The notes beneath the pieces are model-generated. The model ran no database searches. It worked only from the letters and a program-made list of their open reading frames with translations, and had not been told where the DNA came from. Shown here in pieces: positions 6,745 through 14,819 of a stretch of DNA of 45,784 nt. Position 1 is the first letter of the stretch; each line of letters starts with the position of its first letter. This DNA comes from an uncultured Oscillibacter sp. (GTDB lineage Bacteria; Bacillota; Clostridia; Oscillospirales; Oscillospiraceae): contig NZ_URDP01000015.1 in the NCBI RefSeq assembly GCF_900546705.1, positions 1-45,784 on the forward strand. Direction: 5' to 3'. The position numbers and the translations under genes are program-made.

Positions 6745-9171
6745 TTACTGGGGCTTGACGATCAGGTTCACCAGCCGGTTCTTGACCAGAATGGTCTTGA
6801 CGATCTGCATGCCCGCCGTGGCCTTGGCCACCTTGTCCAGTGCCATGGCCGCGGACACCACCGTCTGCTCGTCGCTGTCGGCAGGAACGGTGATGGTGCC
6901 CTTGAGCTTGCCGCCCACCTGCACGGCCATGGAAACCGTGGAAGCCACGGTCTTGCTGGCATCGTACTGGGGCCACTGGGCCTGGCAGCACATCTTGCCG
7001 GTCTGGGCAGCAAAGCCCAGGTTCTCCCACAGCTCCTCGGTGATATGGGGAGCGAAGGGGTTGAGCAGCAAAATGAGATAGCGCAGGTCGCCCCGGGTGC
7101 AGCCGTTGGAAGAAAGCTCGTTGACCATGGTCATGAGGGCGGCGATGGCGGTGTTCATCTTCAGGTTGTTGATGTCGTCCGTCACCTTCTGGATGGTCTT
7201 GTGGATGATAGGCTCGTTGGCAGGGGTCGCCTCATAGCTCTCGCCGGCATTTTCCGCCAGGTTCCAAACACGGTCCAGGAAACGCTTGGAGCCCTTGACG
7301 GCGTCGTTGGACCAGGTGGCGGCCTTCTCGAAGTCGCCGATGAACATGATATAAAGCCGCATGGTGTCGGCACCGTACTGCTCCACAATATCGTTGGGGT
7401 TGACCACGTTGCCCCGGGACTTGGACATCTTCTCGCCGCCCTCGCCCAGGATCATGCCGTGGCTGGTGCGCTTGGCATAGGGCTCCTTGGTGGGCACCAC
7501 GCCGATGTCGTAGAGGAACTTATGCCAGAAGCGGGAGTAGAGCAGGTGCAGCGTGGTGTGCTCCATACCGCCGTTGTACCAGTCCACGGGAGACCAGTAG
7601 TCCAGCGCCTCCTTGGAGGCCAGAGCCTTGTCGTTGTGGGGGTCCATATACCGCAGGAAGTACCAGGAAGAGCCGGCCCACTGGGGCATGGTATCCGTCT
7701 CCCGCTTGGCGGGGCCGCCGCACTTGGGGCAGGTGGTGTTGACCCAGTCGGTCATCTTGGACAAGGGGCTCTCGCCGGTGTCGGTGACCTCGTAGCTGTC
7801 CACCTCCGGCAGCAGCAGCGGCAGCTGATCCTCCGGCAGGGGTACCCAGCCGCACTTGGGACAGTTCACCAGGGGGATGGGCTCGCCCCAGTACCGCTGG
7901 CGGGAGAACACCCAGTCACGCAGCTTGAAGTTGGTCTTGGGATGGCCCAGGCCCTGCTCCGTGACCCACTTCTTCATGGCGGGGATGGCCTCCTTGACGG
8001 TCATGCCGTTCAGGAAGCCGGAGTTGACCATGATGCCGGTGTCGTCCTTGAGGGTGAATGCCTCCTTGGTGATGTCGCCGCCCTTGACCACCTCGATGAT
8101 GGGCAGGCCGAACTTGGTGGCAAACTCCCAGTCGCGCTGGTCATGGCCGGGCACGCCCATGACGGCGCCGGTACCGTAGCTCATGAGGACGTAGTCGGAG
8201 ACGAAGATGGGGATCTCCACGCCGTTGGCGGGGTTGATGGCAACCACGCCCTCCAGGCGCACGCCGGTCTTGTCCTTGTTGAGCTCACTGCGCTCGAAGT
8301 CGGACTTGTGGGCGGCCTCCTCCCGGTAGGCGGTCACCGCGTCCCAGTTGGCAATGCGATCCTTCCACTGATCCAGATAGGGATGCTCGGGAGAGAGCAC
8401 CATATAGGTCACGCCGAACAGGGTATCGCAGCGGGTGGTATAGACCGTCAGCGTGTCGCCGGCAGTGGTCTTGAAGTCCACCTCAGTACCTTCGCTGCGG
8501 CCGATCCAGTTGCGCTGCTGGATCTTGACCCGGTTGATGAAGTCCACGTCGTCCAGATCGTCGATCAGACGGTCGGCATACTTGGTGATGGCCAGCATCC
8601 ACTGGCTCTTCTCCTTGCGGATGACCTCACCGCCGCAGCGCTCGCACACGCCCTCCACCACTTCTTCATTGGCCAGGACGATCTTGCAGCGGGTGCACCA
8701 GTTGACGGGCATGGACGCCTTGTAGGCAAGGCCCTTCTTGAACATCTGCAAAAAGATCCACTGGGTCCACTTGTAATAACTGGGGTCGGTGGTGTTGACC
8801 TCCCGGTCCCAGTCGAAGGAGTAGCCCAGCATATGCAGCTGCTTGCGGAAGTTGGCCACGTTGTCGTGGGTCACCTTGGCCGGATGGATGTGGTGCTGGA
8901 CGGCATAGTTCTCCGTGGGCAGGCCGAAAGCGTCATAGCCGATGGGGAACAGGACGTTGTAGCCCTCCATCCGCTTTTTGCGGCAGATGATGTCCATGGC
9001 GGTAAAGGGGCGGGCGTGGCCCACGTGCAGGCCCTGACCGGAGGGATAGGGGAACTCGATGAGGCCGTAGAACTTCTCCCGGGTCTTGTCCCCGGTCACT
9101 GCGGCAAAGGGCTTTTCCTCCAGCCACTTTTGCTGCCATTTTTTTTCAATGGCGGTAAAATCGTACTTCAT
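6745..9171 (-). CDS. leuS: Leucyl-tRNA synthetase
   Basis: Charges tRNA-Leu with leucine. The 808-residue class I synthetase has the HIGH-type motif HVGH at residues 49-52, KMSKS at 581-585, a zinc-type knob with CTRC...CERC at about 160-180, and a second CPKC pair near 415 and 470. A connective-peptide editing domain lies between, and an anticodon-binding C-terminus ends LVNLIVKPQ. Length and order are normal for bacterial LeuS. The ATG at 9171 follows a T-box leader, so expression should rise when uncharged tRNA-Leu accumulates. Its last codons are duplicated 167 bp downstream. Confidence 0.98.
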   Translation of the reverse strand: MKYDFTAIEKKWQQKWLEEKPFAAVTGDKTREKFYGLIEFPYPSGQGLHVGHARPFTAMDIICRKKRMEGYNVLFPIGYDAFGLPTENYAVQHHIHPAKVTHDNVANFRKQLHMLGYSFDWDREVNTTDPSYYKWTQWIFLQMFKKGLAYKASMPVNWCTRCKIVLANEEVVEGVCERCGGEVIRKEKSQWMLAITKYADRLIDDLDDVDFINRVKIQQRNWIGRSEGTEVDFKTTAGDTLTVYTTRCDTLFGVTYMVLSPEHPYLDQWKDRIANWDAVTAYREEAAHKSDFERSELNKDKTGVRLEGVVAINPANGVEIPIFVSDYVLMSYGTGAVMGVPGHDQRDWEFATKFGLPIIEVVKGGDITKEAFTLKDDTGIMVNSGFLNGMTVKEAIPAMKKWVTEQGLGHPKTNFKLRDWVFSRQRYWGEPIPLVNCPKCGWVPLPEDQLPLLLPEVDSYEVTDTGESPLSKMTDWVNTTCPKCGGPAKRETDTMPQWAGSSWYFLRYMDPHNDKALASKEALDYWSPVDWYNGGMEHTTLHLLYSRFWHKFLYDIGVVPTKEPYAKRTSHGMILGEGGEKMSKSRGNVVNPNDIVEQYGADTMRLYIMFIGDFEKAATWSNDAVKGSKRFLDRVWNLAENAGESYEATPANEPIIHKTIQKVTDDINNLKMNTAIAALMTMVNELSSNGCTRGDLRYLILLLNPFAPHITEELWENLGFAAQTGKMCCQAQWPQYDASKTVASTVSMAVQVGGKLKGTITVPADSDEQTVVSAAMALDKVAKATAGMQIVKTILVKNRLVNLIVKPQ

Positions 9172-9240
9172 ATACCTTCTCCTTTAATGATTTCTCTATC
9201 AATCAAGCAAAGCTCCGCGCTCATTTCCGCAGATTCTACG

Positions 9241-9500
9241 CAAAAACGCCCCTGACCTCTCCGGTCAGGGGCGTTGGAACGCGATACCACCCTGATTTGG
9301 CCGCCGGTCACCCAGCTGCCCTCAGCGTCCCCCGCAGGGGAACCGGCGGATAACGGCGCCTGCCGTTCCGCCCTACCGGATGGTTCGGGCGGAAAACTCC
9401 GGGACCAGTATGCGCGAAGCTCCCCCACCGGCTCGCAGCAGCCGCCGGCTCTCTGAGGCGGGAGGATTCGCTTTTCTTCCCATCAAAGTCGTTAACGCGT
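9241..9500 (-). promoter_or_regulatory. T-box riboswitch leader of leuS
   Basis: The antiterminator core AGGGTGGTATCGCG is present on the minus strand (9280-9293). The UGGU bulge would pair with the 3' ACCA end of an uncharged tRNA carrying discriminator A, as tRNA-Leu does. A 12-bp GC-rich terminator stem (9246-9257 with 9263-9274) and TTTTTG follow. Upstream are stem I features, including AGAGAG and the distal GCCGGCGG...GAGCCGG stem. The specifier is probably the Leu codon CUG at 9406-9408, but this is only a reading by eye. The leader fills the gap between rsfS and leuS. Confidence 0.9.
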
Positions 9501-9502
9501 TT

Positions 9503-9531
9503 ATTTTATGAGCTTCCCCCGGTTTTGTCAA
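9503..9531 (-). promoter_or_regulatory. Promoter of the T-box-leuS unit
   Basis: Minus-strand TTGACA (9526-9531), a 17-bp spacer and TAAAAT (9503-9508) lie directly ahead of the T-box stem I. Confidence 0.75.
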
Positions 9532-9557
9532 GAGGCAGGGGGACAAAATCCGACGGC

Positions 9558-9920
9558 TCAGTCGGCGGTCAGGATTCCGTCCAGGTCCATGGGCTTTCCG
9601 TCGTGCCACAGCCGCTCCAGTCCATAGAATTCCCGGGCCTCCGGGGAAAATACATGCACCACCACGCAGCCGTAGTCCAGCAGCACCCAGGTGCCGTCCC
9701 GGTAGCCCTCCCGGCGCATGGGGTCCTCCCCCGCCTGCTCCTTCATGGCCTTTTCCACAGCGCCGCACAGGGCGTTGATCTGCGTGTTGGAACTGCCGGT
9801 GGCAATGACGAAGTAATCCGCCAGAGTGGTCTGCTCCGTCACTTCGATGGCGCTGATCTCCTTGCCCTTCTTTTCGTCCAATGCCTTGACGGCAATGACC
9901 GCAAGTTCTTTCGGTGTCAT
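9558..9920 (-). CDS. rsfS: Ribosome silencing factor RsfS
   Basis: Binds L14 on the 50S subunit and blocks subunit joining when nutrients are short. The 120-residue protein is of normal length, with the family signatures LADYFVIATGSSNTQI, EGYRDGTWVLLDYGCVVVHVFSPEAREFYGLERLW. The ATG at 9920 has AAAGGAAG upstream. It lies 28 bp after the LCP gene and follows nadD-yqeK, the same nadD-yqeK-rsfS neighbourhood seen in many Firmicutes, here with an LCP gene inserted. Confidence 0.95.
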   Translation of the reverse strand: MTPKELAVIAVKALDEKKGKEISAIEVTEQTTLADYFVIATGSSNTQINALCGAVEKAMKEQAGEDPMRREGYRDGTWVLLDYGCVVVHVFSPEAREFYGLERLWHDGKPMDLDGILTAD

Positions 9921-9947
9921 AGCACGCTTCCTTTCTGATAGAAATTC

Positions 9948-11570
9948 TTATGCGGCGGGGTCAATGACCACAAATCCAGGGTCTGCGGCCGCCGCGCCGC
10001 TCTCTCCGGCTGCCGTTCCGGTCTCACCGGTACCGGCACCGCTCTCGCCGCCGGATGCGCCGGTCTCGCCAGTGCTGGGTTCTGCGGTGCCGCCGGTGCC
10101 GGATTCCGTGGTACCGGTGCCGGTTTCACCGCTGGTCCCCGGTTCTGTGGTGCCGGTACCACCGCCGGTGCCGGGTTCCGTCGTGGTACCGCTGCCGCCG
10201 GCAGAGCCGCCGGTGCTCGGCTCCGTGGTACCGCTGCCGCCGGTTTCACTGCCGGTTCCAGGCTCCGTGGTACCGGTGTTGGGCTCCGCAGTGCCCGTTT
10301 CAGGCTCCGTCTCAATCGGCAGGCCGGTTTCCGGATCCAGCACGTTGCCGTTTTCATCCACCTGCGGTGTATCCTCGGAGGGCGCCTGGGTCACGGGCTT
10401 GGAGGGCTTCACCGGGGCAGACGCCGCCTTGCTGTCCTCCACATAGCCGGTGGTGGAGCTGACGGACCCGTTGGAGTTGACGGACATGATATCCAGATCG
10501 CTGAGGGTGCAGGGCTCCACGAACGGGCTGAGCTTGGTGTTCACCAGCTCCAGCAGCTCATCAGCGTTGGGTACCACATAGGACTGATAATTCTGATAGA
10601 TGCGGCTCCAGCAGGAGACATTGGTGTTCGGCATGGTGACAAACTCCACGTTTTCCACGGACAGCCCGCCCATAACCGCCTGCTGGCCGAACCAGCAGAG
10701 ATTGGAAAAGCTCAGGTCGGTCTCCACATTCTTTTCAAATACCTTGGCGAACTGATTGATCTTGGTGATGTTCTTCACCTGGAGCATCTGTTCCACCACA
10801 GCTTTCAAAAACGCCTGCTGGGTCTTGATACGGCCCAGGTCACCGTCGGCATAGCCCTTCATGACGCCGTTGACCCGGTTGTCATGACGGTAGCGCAGCA
10901 CCTGCATGGCGTCATCGCCGGAGAGCAGGCGGTAGCCCGCCGTCTGGTGAATGTGCAGATTCTGTGCAGGATCATCGTAGTTCATGTCCCGGGGCACATC
11001 GAACCACACGCCGCCGATGGCGTCCACGATTTCGCCCACGGCCTCCCATTCCACTACCACCTGGTAGTCCGGCTCGAAGCCCACCAGCTGGCTGATCTCC
11101 TTGTAGAGGGCCTTGATGCCGTCGTCCCCGCCGCCGCCGTAATTATACACGGCGTTGATGCGCTTGATGTCATAGGGAATGTTCACCATGGTATCCCGGG
11201 GGATGGACATAATGGTAGCCTTCTGGTTCGTCACATCGTAGCTGGCCAGAAGAATGGTATCCGTGTTGCCGCCGCCGCCGGTATCCCGGCCCAGAATCAG
11301 CACGGTGTAGTAATCCTCGCTCTTGCGCTCACCGCCGGACTTGGGCCGTACGCCCTCGCCGTAGTCGATCTCCTCTTTGTCCTCCTCCAGATTCAGCTCC
11401 GGCCGGACAAACAGGCTCTGGCAGGCCACCACGGCCACCAGTACCACCGCCAGCACAGCCGCCACGGCAATGAGAATCTTCTGCTGCCGGGTCAGCCGGC
11501 TGGGTTTTTTCGTCTTTTTCTGTCGGGGTGCTCTCCCGCCCGCCACATGCTTTCCAGTCTCTTTTTCCAA
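9948..11570 (-). CDS. LytR-CpsA-Psr (LCP) cell-wall glycopolymer ligase with low-complexity tail
   Basis: LCP proteins transfer undecaprenyl-linked glycopolymers to peptidoglycan outside the membrane. The 540-residue protein has a basic cytoplasmic N-terminus and one membrane helix at about residues 32-52. The LCP domain follows at about 85-300, with the expected GRDTGGGGNTDTILL, SIPRDTMVNIP, GG-V-FDVP and LRYRHD motifs. A roughly 150-residue tail of Gly, Thr, Glu, Pro and Ser repeats (TTEPGTG, TGGS and similar) follows, encoded by degenerate repeats at about 9990-10310. The start is TTG at 11570, with AAAGGA upstream. The tail may span or stick to the wall. Lengths between strains could vary through repeat slippage. 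Confidence 0.9.
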   Translation of the reverse strand: MEKETGKHVAGGRAPRQKKTKKPSRLTRQQKILIAVAAVLAVVLVAVVACQSLFVRPELNLEEDKEEIDYGEGVRPKSGGERKSEDYYTVLILGRDTGGGGNTDTILLASYDVTNQKATIMSIPRDTMVNIPYDIKRINAVYNYGGGGDDGIKALYKEISQLVGFEPDYQVVVEWEAVGEIVDAIGGVWFDVPRDMNYDDPAQNLHIHQTAGYRLLSGDDAMQVLRYRHDNRVNGVMKGYADGDLGRIKTQQAFLKAVVEQMLQVKNITKINQFAKVFEKNVETDLSFSNLCWFGQQAVMGGLSVENVEFVTMPNTNVSCWSRIYQNYQSYVVPNADELLELVNTKLSPFVEPCTLSDLDIMSVNSNGSVSSTTGYVEDSKAASAPVKPSKPVTQAPSEDTPQVDENGNVLDPETGLPIETEPETGTAEPNTGTTEPGTGSETGGSGTTEPSTGGSAGGSGTTTEPGTGGGTGTTEPGTSGETGTGTTESGTGGTAEPSTGETGASGGESGAGTGETGTAAGESGAAAADPGFVVIDPAA

Positions 11571-11577
11571 TGTCTTT

Positions 11578-12768
11578 CTATCCTTTCAAGGCGTCCCGCG
11601 CCTCCAGAGTGGCACGGTGCACAGGGTTTCCCATGGCTGTCATCTCGTCGATGGTCATCTGCAGTCCCAAACACAAGCCTTCGTTCAGGTCTTTATAGCA
11701 TACCTGCCGCAATTTGTCCACCCCCGGAAAATTCCGGGAGGGCTCGATATAGTCCGCAAGATAGATGATTTTTTCCAGCAGCGTCATGTGTGCGTGGCCC
11801 GTGGTGTGCCACCAGATGGCGCTGTAGATCTCATCGTCCACGCCGAACACATCCCGGGCCAGGGCGGCGCCGGTCTTGGCGTGGAGCAGCTTCAGGGACA
11901 CCTGCTCCAGCTCATCGAGCTGAATGTGGTATTTCCGGCACAGCTCCAGCTGCTGGTCCATGTTCAGCTTCTTGGTGGAGTCGTGCAGCAGCGCCGCCAC
12001 CCGGGCCTTGTGGACGTCGGCACCGTACCGCTCCGCCAGGCGGATGGCCTCCTGCTCCGTACCCAGCACATGGGGAATCCGCTTGTGCTTGAGATAGCTC
12101 AGCGCCACAGGCCGCAGCTGAGAGAGGGACAGGTGCTTCAAATCCGCGTCCGTACCGTAGAGGCCCTGGCGCAGAATGTAGCCGTACACAGCGGGCGGCA
12201 GCATCGCTCCCCCCTCCCCCCGGGCCAGCTCCCTGCGCAGCTCGGTGGAGGAGATATCCACCACGCCGGGAATCGTCAATGTAAAGATTCTGGCCTGGGG
12301 ATAGGTCTTATAGAGGTAGTCCCGCTGGACGGAAAACAGCTCCTCCGTGTCCTCCTCCGTCCGTCCGAAGGCGGCGATGCCCGCAAGAGACAAAATCTTC
12401 TCGGGCGCGTGCCAGGCCTGCAGTGTCAAAAACATATCCGCGCCCATCAAAAGCCACAGCTCGTCGTCCGGATACTGCGCCTTCAGCGCCGCCAGCGTAT
12501 CGGAGGTGTAGCTCTTTCCCTCCCGGGAAATCTCCAGGTCCAGCACCTCCACCTTGCCCTCCAGGCCCATCTGCTCCGCCGCCAGGCGGGTCATCTCCAG
12601 CCGCTGCGCCGCATCGGGCGTGTGGTCCGGCAGATCCTTGTGGGGCGGCAGTCCCGCCGGGATCACCAGCAGCCGATCCAGCTGCAGCAGGGCAAACACC
12701 GCCCGCGCCGCCGTTACATGGCCCAGATGGGGCGGGTTGAACGTTCCGCCGTAAATACCGATTTTCAT
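11578..12768 (-). CDS. nadD: NadD-YqeK fusion: nicotinate mononucleotide adenylyltransferase plus HD-domain Ap4A hydrolase
   Basis: Two enzymes in one 396-residue chain. Residues 1-200 are NadD, with the nucleotidyl-transfer motif GGTFNPPHLGH at 7-17 and ISSTELR near 172, making NaAD from NaMN and ATP. Residues 210-396 are YqeK, an HD-domain protein with LLHDSTKKLN and a later WHTTGHAHM and LADYIEPSR. Such proteins split Ap4A symmetrically. In Bacillus the two are adjacent separate genes; here no stop separates them. The ATG at 12768 has AGGA 7 bases upstream. With pncB at the window start it covers two steps of NAD salvage. Confidence 0.93.
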   Translation of the reverse strand: MKIGIYGGTFNPPHLGHVTAARAVFALLQLDRLLVIPAGLPPHKDLPDHTPDAAQRLEMTRLAAEQMGLEGKVEVLDLEISREGKSYTSDTLAALKAQYPDDELWLLMGADMFLTLQAWHAPEKILSLAGIAAFGRTEEDTEELFSVQRDYLYKTYPQARIFTLTIPGVVDISSTELRRELARGEGGAMLPPAVYGYILRQGLYGTDADLKHLSLSQLRPVALSYLKHKRIPHVLGTEQEAIRLAERYGADVHKARVAALLHDSTKKLNMDQQLELCRKYHIQLDELEQVSLKLLHAKTGAALARDVFGVDDEIYSAIWWHTTGHAHMTLLEKIIYLADYIEPSRNFPGVDKLRQVCYKDLNEGLCLGLQMTIDEMTAMGNPVHRATLEARDALKG

Positions 12769-12826
12769 AGTATGATCCTGTTCCTCTTTTCCTGCCGGGG
12801 CGCGTCCGTCTGCCGGGCGCCGTCCC

Positions 12827-13156
12827 TTACTGGGGCCGCTTCTTGCCCGCCTTCACCAGCTGGATGCGCTTTTCCCGGGGCTTGGAGTGGCTTTCCCGGT
12901 AGAGCACGAACCTGGTGCCGATCACCTGCACCACCTCGCTGCGGGTGGCTTTGGCCAGTTCCTCCGCCGCAAGGCGGGCGTCATATTCGATATTGTTGTC
13001 CAGTACCCGGCCCTTGATGAGTTCCCGGGCCTCCAGGGCATCGTCGGCCTGTTTGATGGTATTTTCACCGATGCCGTCCTTGCCTACCTGCAAAATGGTG
13101 TCGATGCCGTTGGCAAGCGCGCGCAGCTGCGCCCGCTGTTTGCTTGTCAGTTCCAT
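12827..13156 (-). CDS. yhbY: YhbY-family RNA-binding (CRM domain) protein
   Basis: A 109-residue protein with the YhbY/CRM fold pattern: MELTSKQRAQLRALANGI, the GxxG-like VGKDGIGENTI, HELIKGRV-type ELIKGRVLDNN, and the closing VIGTRFVLYRES. Family members bind pre-50S particles. The ATG at 13156 has AGGAG upstream. Its position just before nadD-yqeK matches yqeI in Bacillus. Confidence 0.93.
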   Translation of the reverse strand: MELTSKQRAQLRALANGIDTILQVGKDGIGENTIKQADDALEARELIKGRVLDNNIEYDARLAAEELAKATRSEVVQVIGTRFVLYRESHSKPREKRIQLVKAGKKRPQ

Positions 13157-13177
13157 AGTTTCTCCTATTTCAGACGT

Positions 13178-13774
13178 TTATTTGTTCAAATAAGTTGCCA
13201 GTTTTTCAGAAAATTCCCGCAGGGCCTTGCCCCGGTGGGAGATGGCGCTCTTCTCTTCCGCCGACAGCTGCCCGAAGGTCTTGCCCAACTCCGGCACCAG
13301 AAACACCGGGTCGTAGCCGAAGCCGCCCTGGCCCATGGGGGCAAAGGCGATGGCGCCGTCGCACTGTCCCTGGGCCGTCAGCTCGTCCCCGTTGGGGAAC
13401 GCGCAGGCGATGGCGCAGGCAAAGTGGGCCTTCCGGGTGGTTTGCCCCCGCATGGAGTTCAAAAGCAGCATATAGCGGCCCTTGTCGTCCAGGCCCTCCC
13501 CGCCGTAGCGGGCGGAGTACACGCCCGGGCCGCCGTTCAGCGCATCCACGCAGAGGCCGGAGTCGTCGGCAATGGCGGGCAGCCCCGCCGCCGCACAGAT
13601 GGCCTTGGCCTTGAGCATAGCATTTTCAGCGAAGGTGGTGCCCGTCTCCTCCACGTCCACGGTGATGCCCACATCGGCGGGGCTCACCACTTCCACACCG
13701 AGCCCGCCCAAAATGGCGGACATCTCCCGGATCTTGCCGGGGTTGTGGGTAGCCAATACAAATTTCATCGACAT
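13178..13774 (-). CDS. rdgB: RdgB/HAM1 non-canonical purine NTP pyrophosphatase
   Basis: Hydrolyses dITP, XTP and similar bases to the monophosphate, keeping them out of DNA and RNA. The 198-residue chain has all family motifs: FVLATHNPGKIREM with a phosphate-binding lysine, ETGTTFAENAMLKA, ADDSGLCVDALNG with catalytic acids, PGVYSARYGG, GFGYDPVF and SHRGKAL. The start at 13774 overlaps the stop of rph (TAATG), with GGGAGGG upstream. A longer in-frame extension into rph lacks support. An rph-rdgB pair is typical of Firmicutes. Confidence 0.95.
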   Translation of the reverse strand: MSMKFVLATHNPGKIREMSAILGGLGVEVVSPADVGITVDVEETGTTFAENAMLKAKAICAAAGLPAIADDSGLCVDALNGGPGVYSARYGGEGLDDKGRYMLLLNSMRGQTTRKAHFACAIACAFPNGDELTAQGQCDGAIAFAPMGQGGFGYDPVFLVPELGKTFGQLSAEEKSAISHRGKALREFSEKLATYLNK

Positions 13775-14499
13775 TACAGCGTCCCTCCCAGCGCTTTTTT
13801 CTGTACTTCCAGCAGCTCCCGGTTGCCCTTTGCGCAAAGGCGCACCAGATCCTGCTGCTCCGCCGGCGTGAAGGCCCGGCCCTCGCCGGTACCCTGGAGC
13901 TCGATGATCTCCCCGGCCTCGTTCATCACGCAGTTGAGATCCACCTGGGCGCGGCTGTCCTCACTGTACTGGAGATCCAGCATCAGCTGGTCATCCACAA
14001 TGCCGGCGGAGACGCCGGTGACGAAGTGGCGCAGAGGCGTCCGGGGCAGCACGCCCTCCTCCACCAGCTTCCGGCAGGCCAGAGCCAGGGCGATGAAGCC
14101 GCCGGTGACGGAGGCGGTGCGGGTGCCGCCGTCCCCCTGGAGCACGTCGCAGTCCACGGTGATGGTGCGCTCGCCCAGGGCCTCCATGTCCACCGCCGCC
14201 CGGAGGGAGCGGCCCACCAGCCGCTGGATCTCGGCACTGCGGGGGCTGAGCTTGAGTTTCGCAACGTCCCGCTTGCTGCGCTCCCGGTTGGCCCGGGGCA
14301 GCATGGAGTACTCGGCGGTGACCCAGCCGGTGCCCTCCGCCACATGGGGCGGCGTCCGCTCCTCCACGCTGGCGCAGCAGAGCACCATGGTATCCCCGCA
14401 CTGGATCAGGCAGCTGCCCTCCGCAAATTTCACAAAGTCTGTGGTGATCTTGATGGGGCGCAGCTCATCCAGAGCCCGCCCGTCCTGTCGTTTTGTCAT
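13774..14499 (-). CDS. rph: Ribonuclease PH
   Basis: Phosphorolytic 3'-5' exoribonuclease that trims tRNA 3' ends. The 241-residue protein starts MTKRQDGRALDELRPIKI. It has the RNase PH core with GWVTAEYSMLPRANRER, the phosphate-binding GDGGTRTASVTGG, and a C-terminal LQGTGEGRAFT. The start at 14499 has GAGGAAG about 6 bases before it. Two upstream in-frame ATGs are possible but would add residues atypical for the family. Confidence 0.95.
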   Translation of the reverse strand: MTKRQDGRALDELRPIKITTDFVKFAEGSCLIQCGDTMVLCCASVEERTPPHVAEGTGWVTAEYSMLPRANRERSKRDVAKLKLSPRSAEIQRLVGRSLRAAVDMEALGERTITVDCDVLQGDGGTRTASVTGGFIALALACRKLVEEGVLPRTPLRHFVTGVSAGIVDDQLMLDLQYSEDSRAQVDLNCVMNEAGEIIELQGTGEGRAFTPAEQQDLVRLCAKGNRELLEVQKKALGGTL

Positions 14500-14564
14500 G
14501 CTATCTTCCTCTTTCTCCGTCATTCCGCCGGACCGGACCAAGTCCCGCCCGGTTTATCTCTCGC

Positions 14565-14819
14565 TTACAGTTCTCCCCGTGCAGCCCGTTCCAGTTCTGT
14601 GCCGCTGGGCTCCTGCGCCAGGGAGACGATCATCTGCCTGCACCGGGGACAGTACCACGCCGGGCAGGTCCTGCTCAGGCGGGACACCGGCAGGCGGAAA
14701 TCCCCTTTATCTTCCCGGATCAGCATCCGCGGCGCTCTTACAAAGGCAGCCGTTCCGCCGCCGGTCTGCAAAAAGCCGCTGACCATGGGCCCTCCGCAGT
14801 CCGGACAGACTCTGCTCAT
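14565..14819 (-). CDS. Small zinc-ribbon protein (PF20097-like)
   Basis: An 84-residue protein with CPDCGGPMVSGFL at the start and CPAWYCPRCRQMI about 45 residues later, the two cysteine knuckles of a single zinc ribbon. This matches a family of small Clostridial proteins of unknown function. The start codon overlaps the ftsY stop (ATGA), so it is translationally coupled to ftsY. It lies 65 bp ahead of rph. Confidence 0.8.
   Translation of the reverse strand: MSRVCPDCGGPMVSGFLQTGGGTAAFVRAPRMLIREDKGDFRLPVSRLSRTCPAWYCPRCRQMIVSLAQEPSGTELERAARGEL

Noticed and set aside
6578..7030. Open frame overlapping the leuS end in another frame, ending in KKWLVNLIVKPR
   Set aside because: Most of it is a shadow of leuS; only the last residues are meaningful, as a relic of the duplicated leuS 3' end.
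7045..9255. 736-codon plus-strand open frame opposite leuS
   Set aside because: Antisense of leucyl-tRNA synthetase; His/Leu/Val/Gly-rich shadow protein with no motifs or ribosome site, and it runs into the T-box.
9990..10310. Tandem DNA repeats as a possible recombination or phage attachment site
   Set aside because: They are in-frame degenerate codon repeats of the LCP tail, with no integrase or flanking direct repeats.
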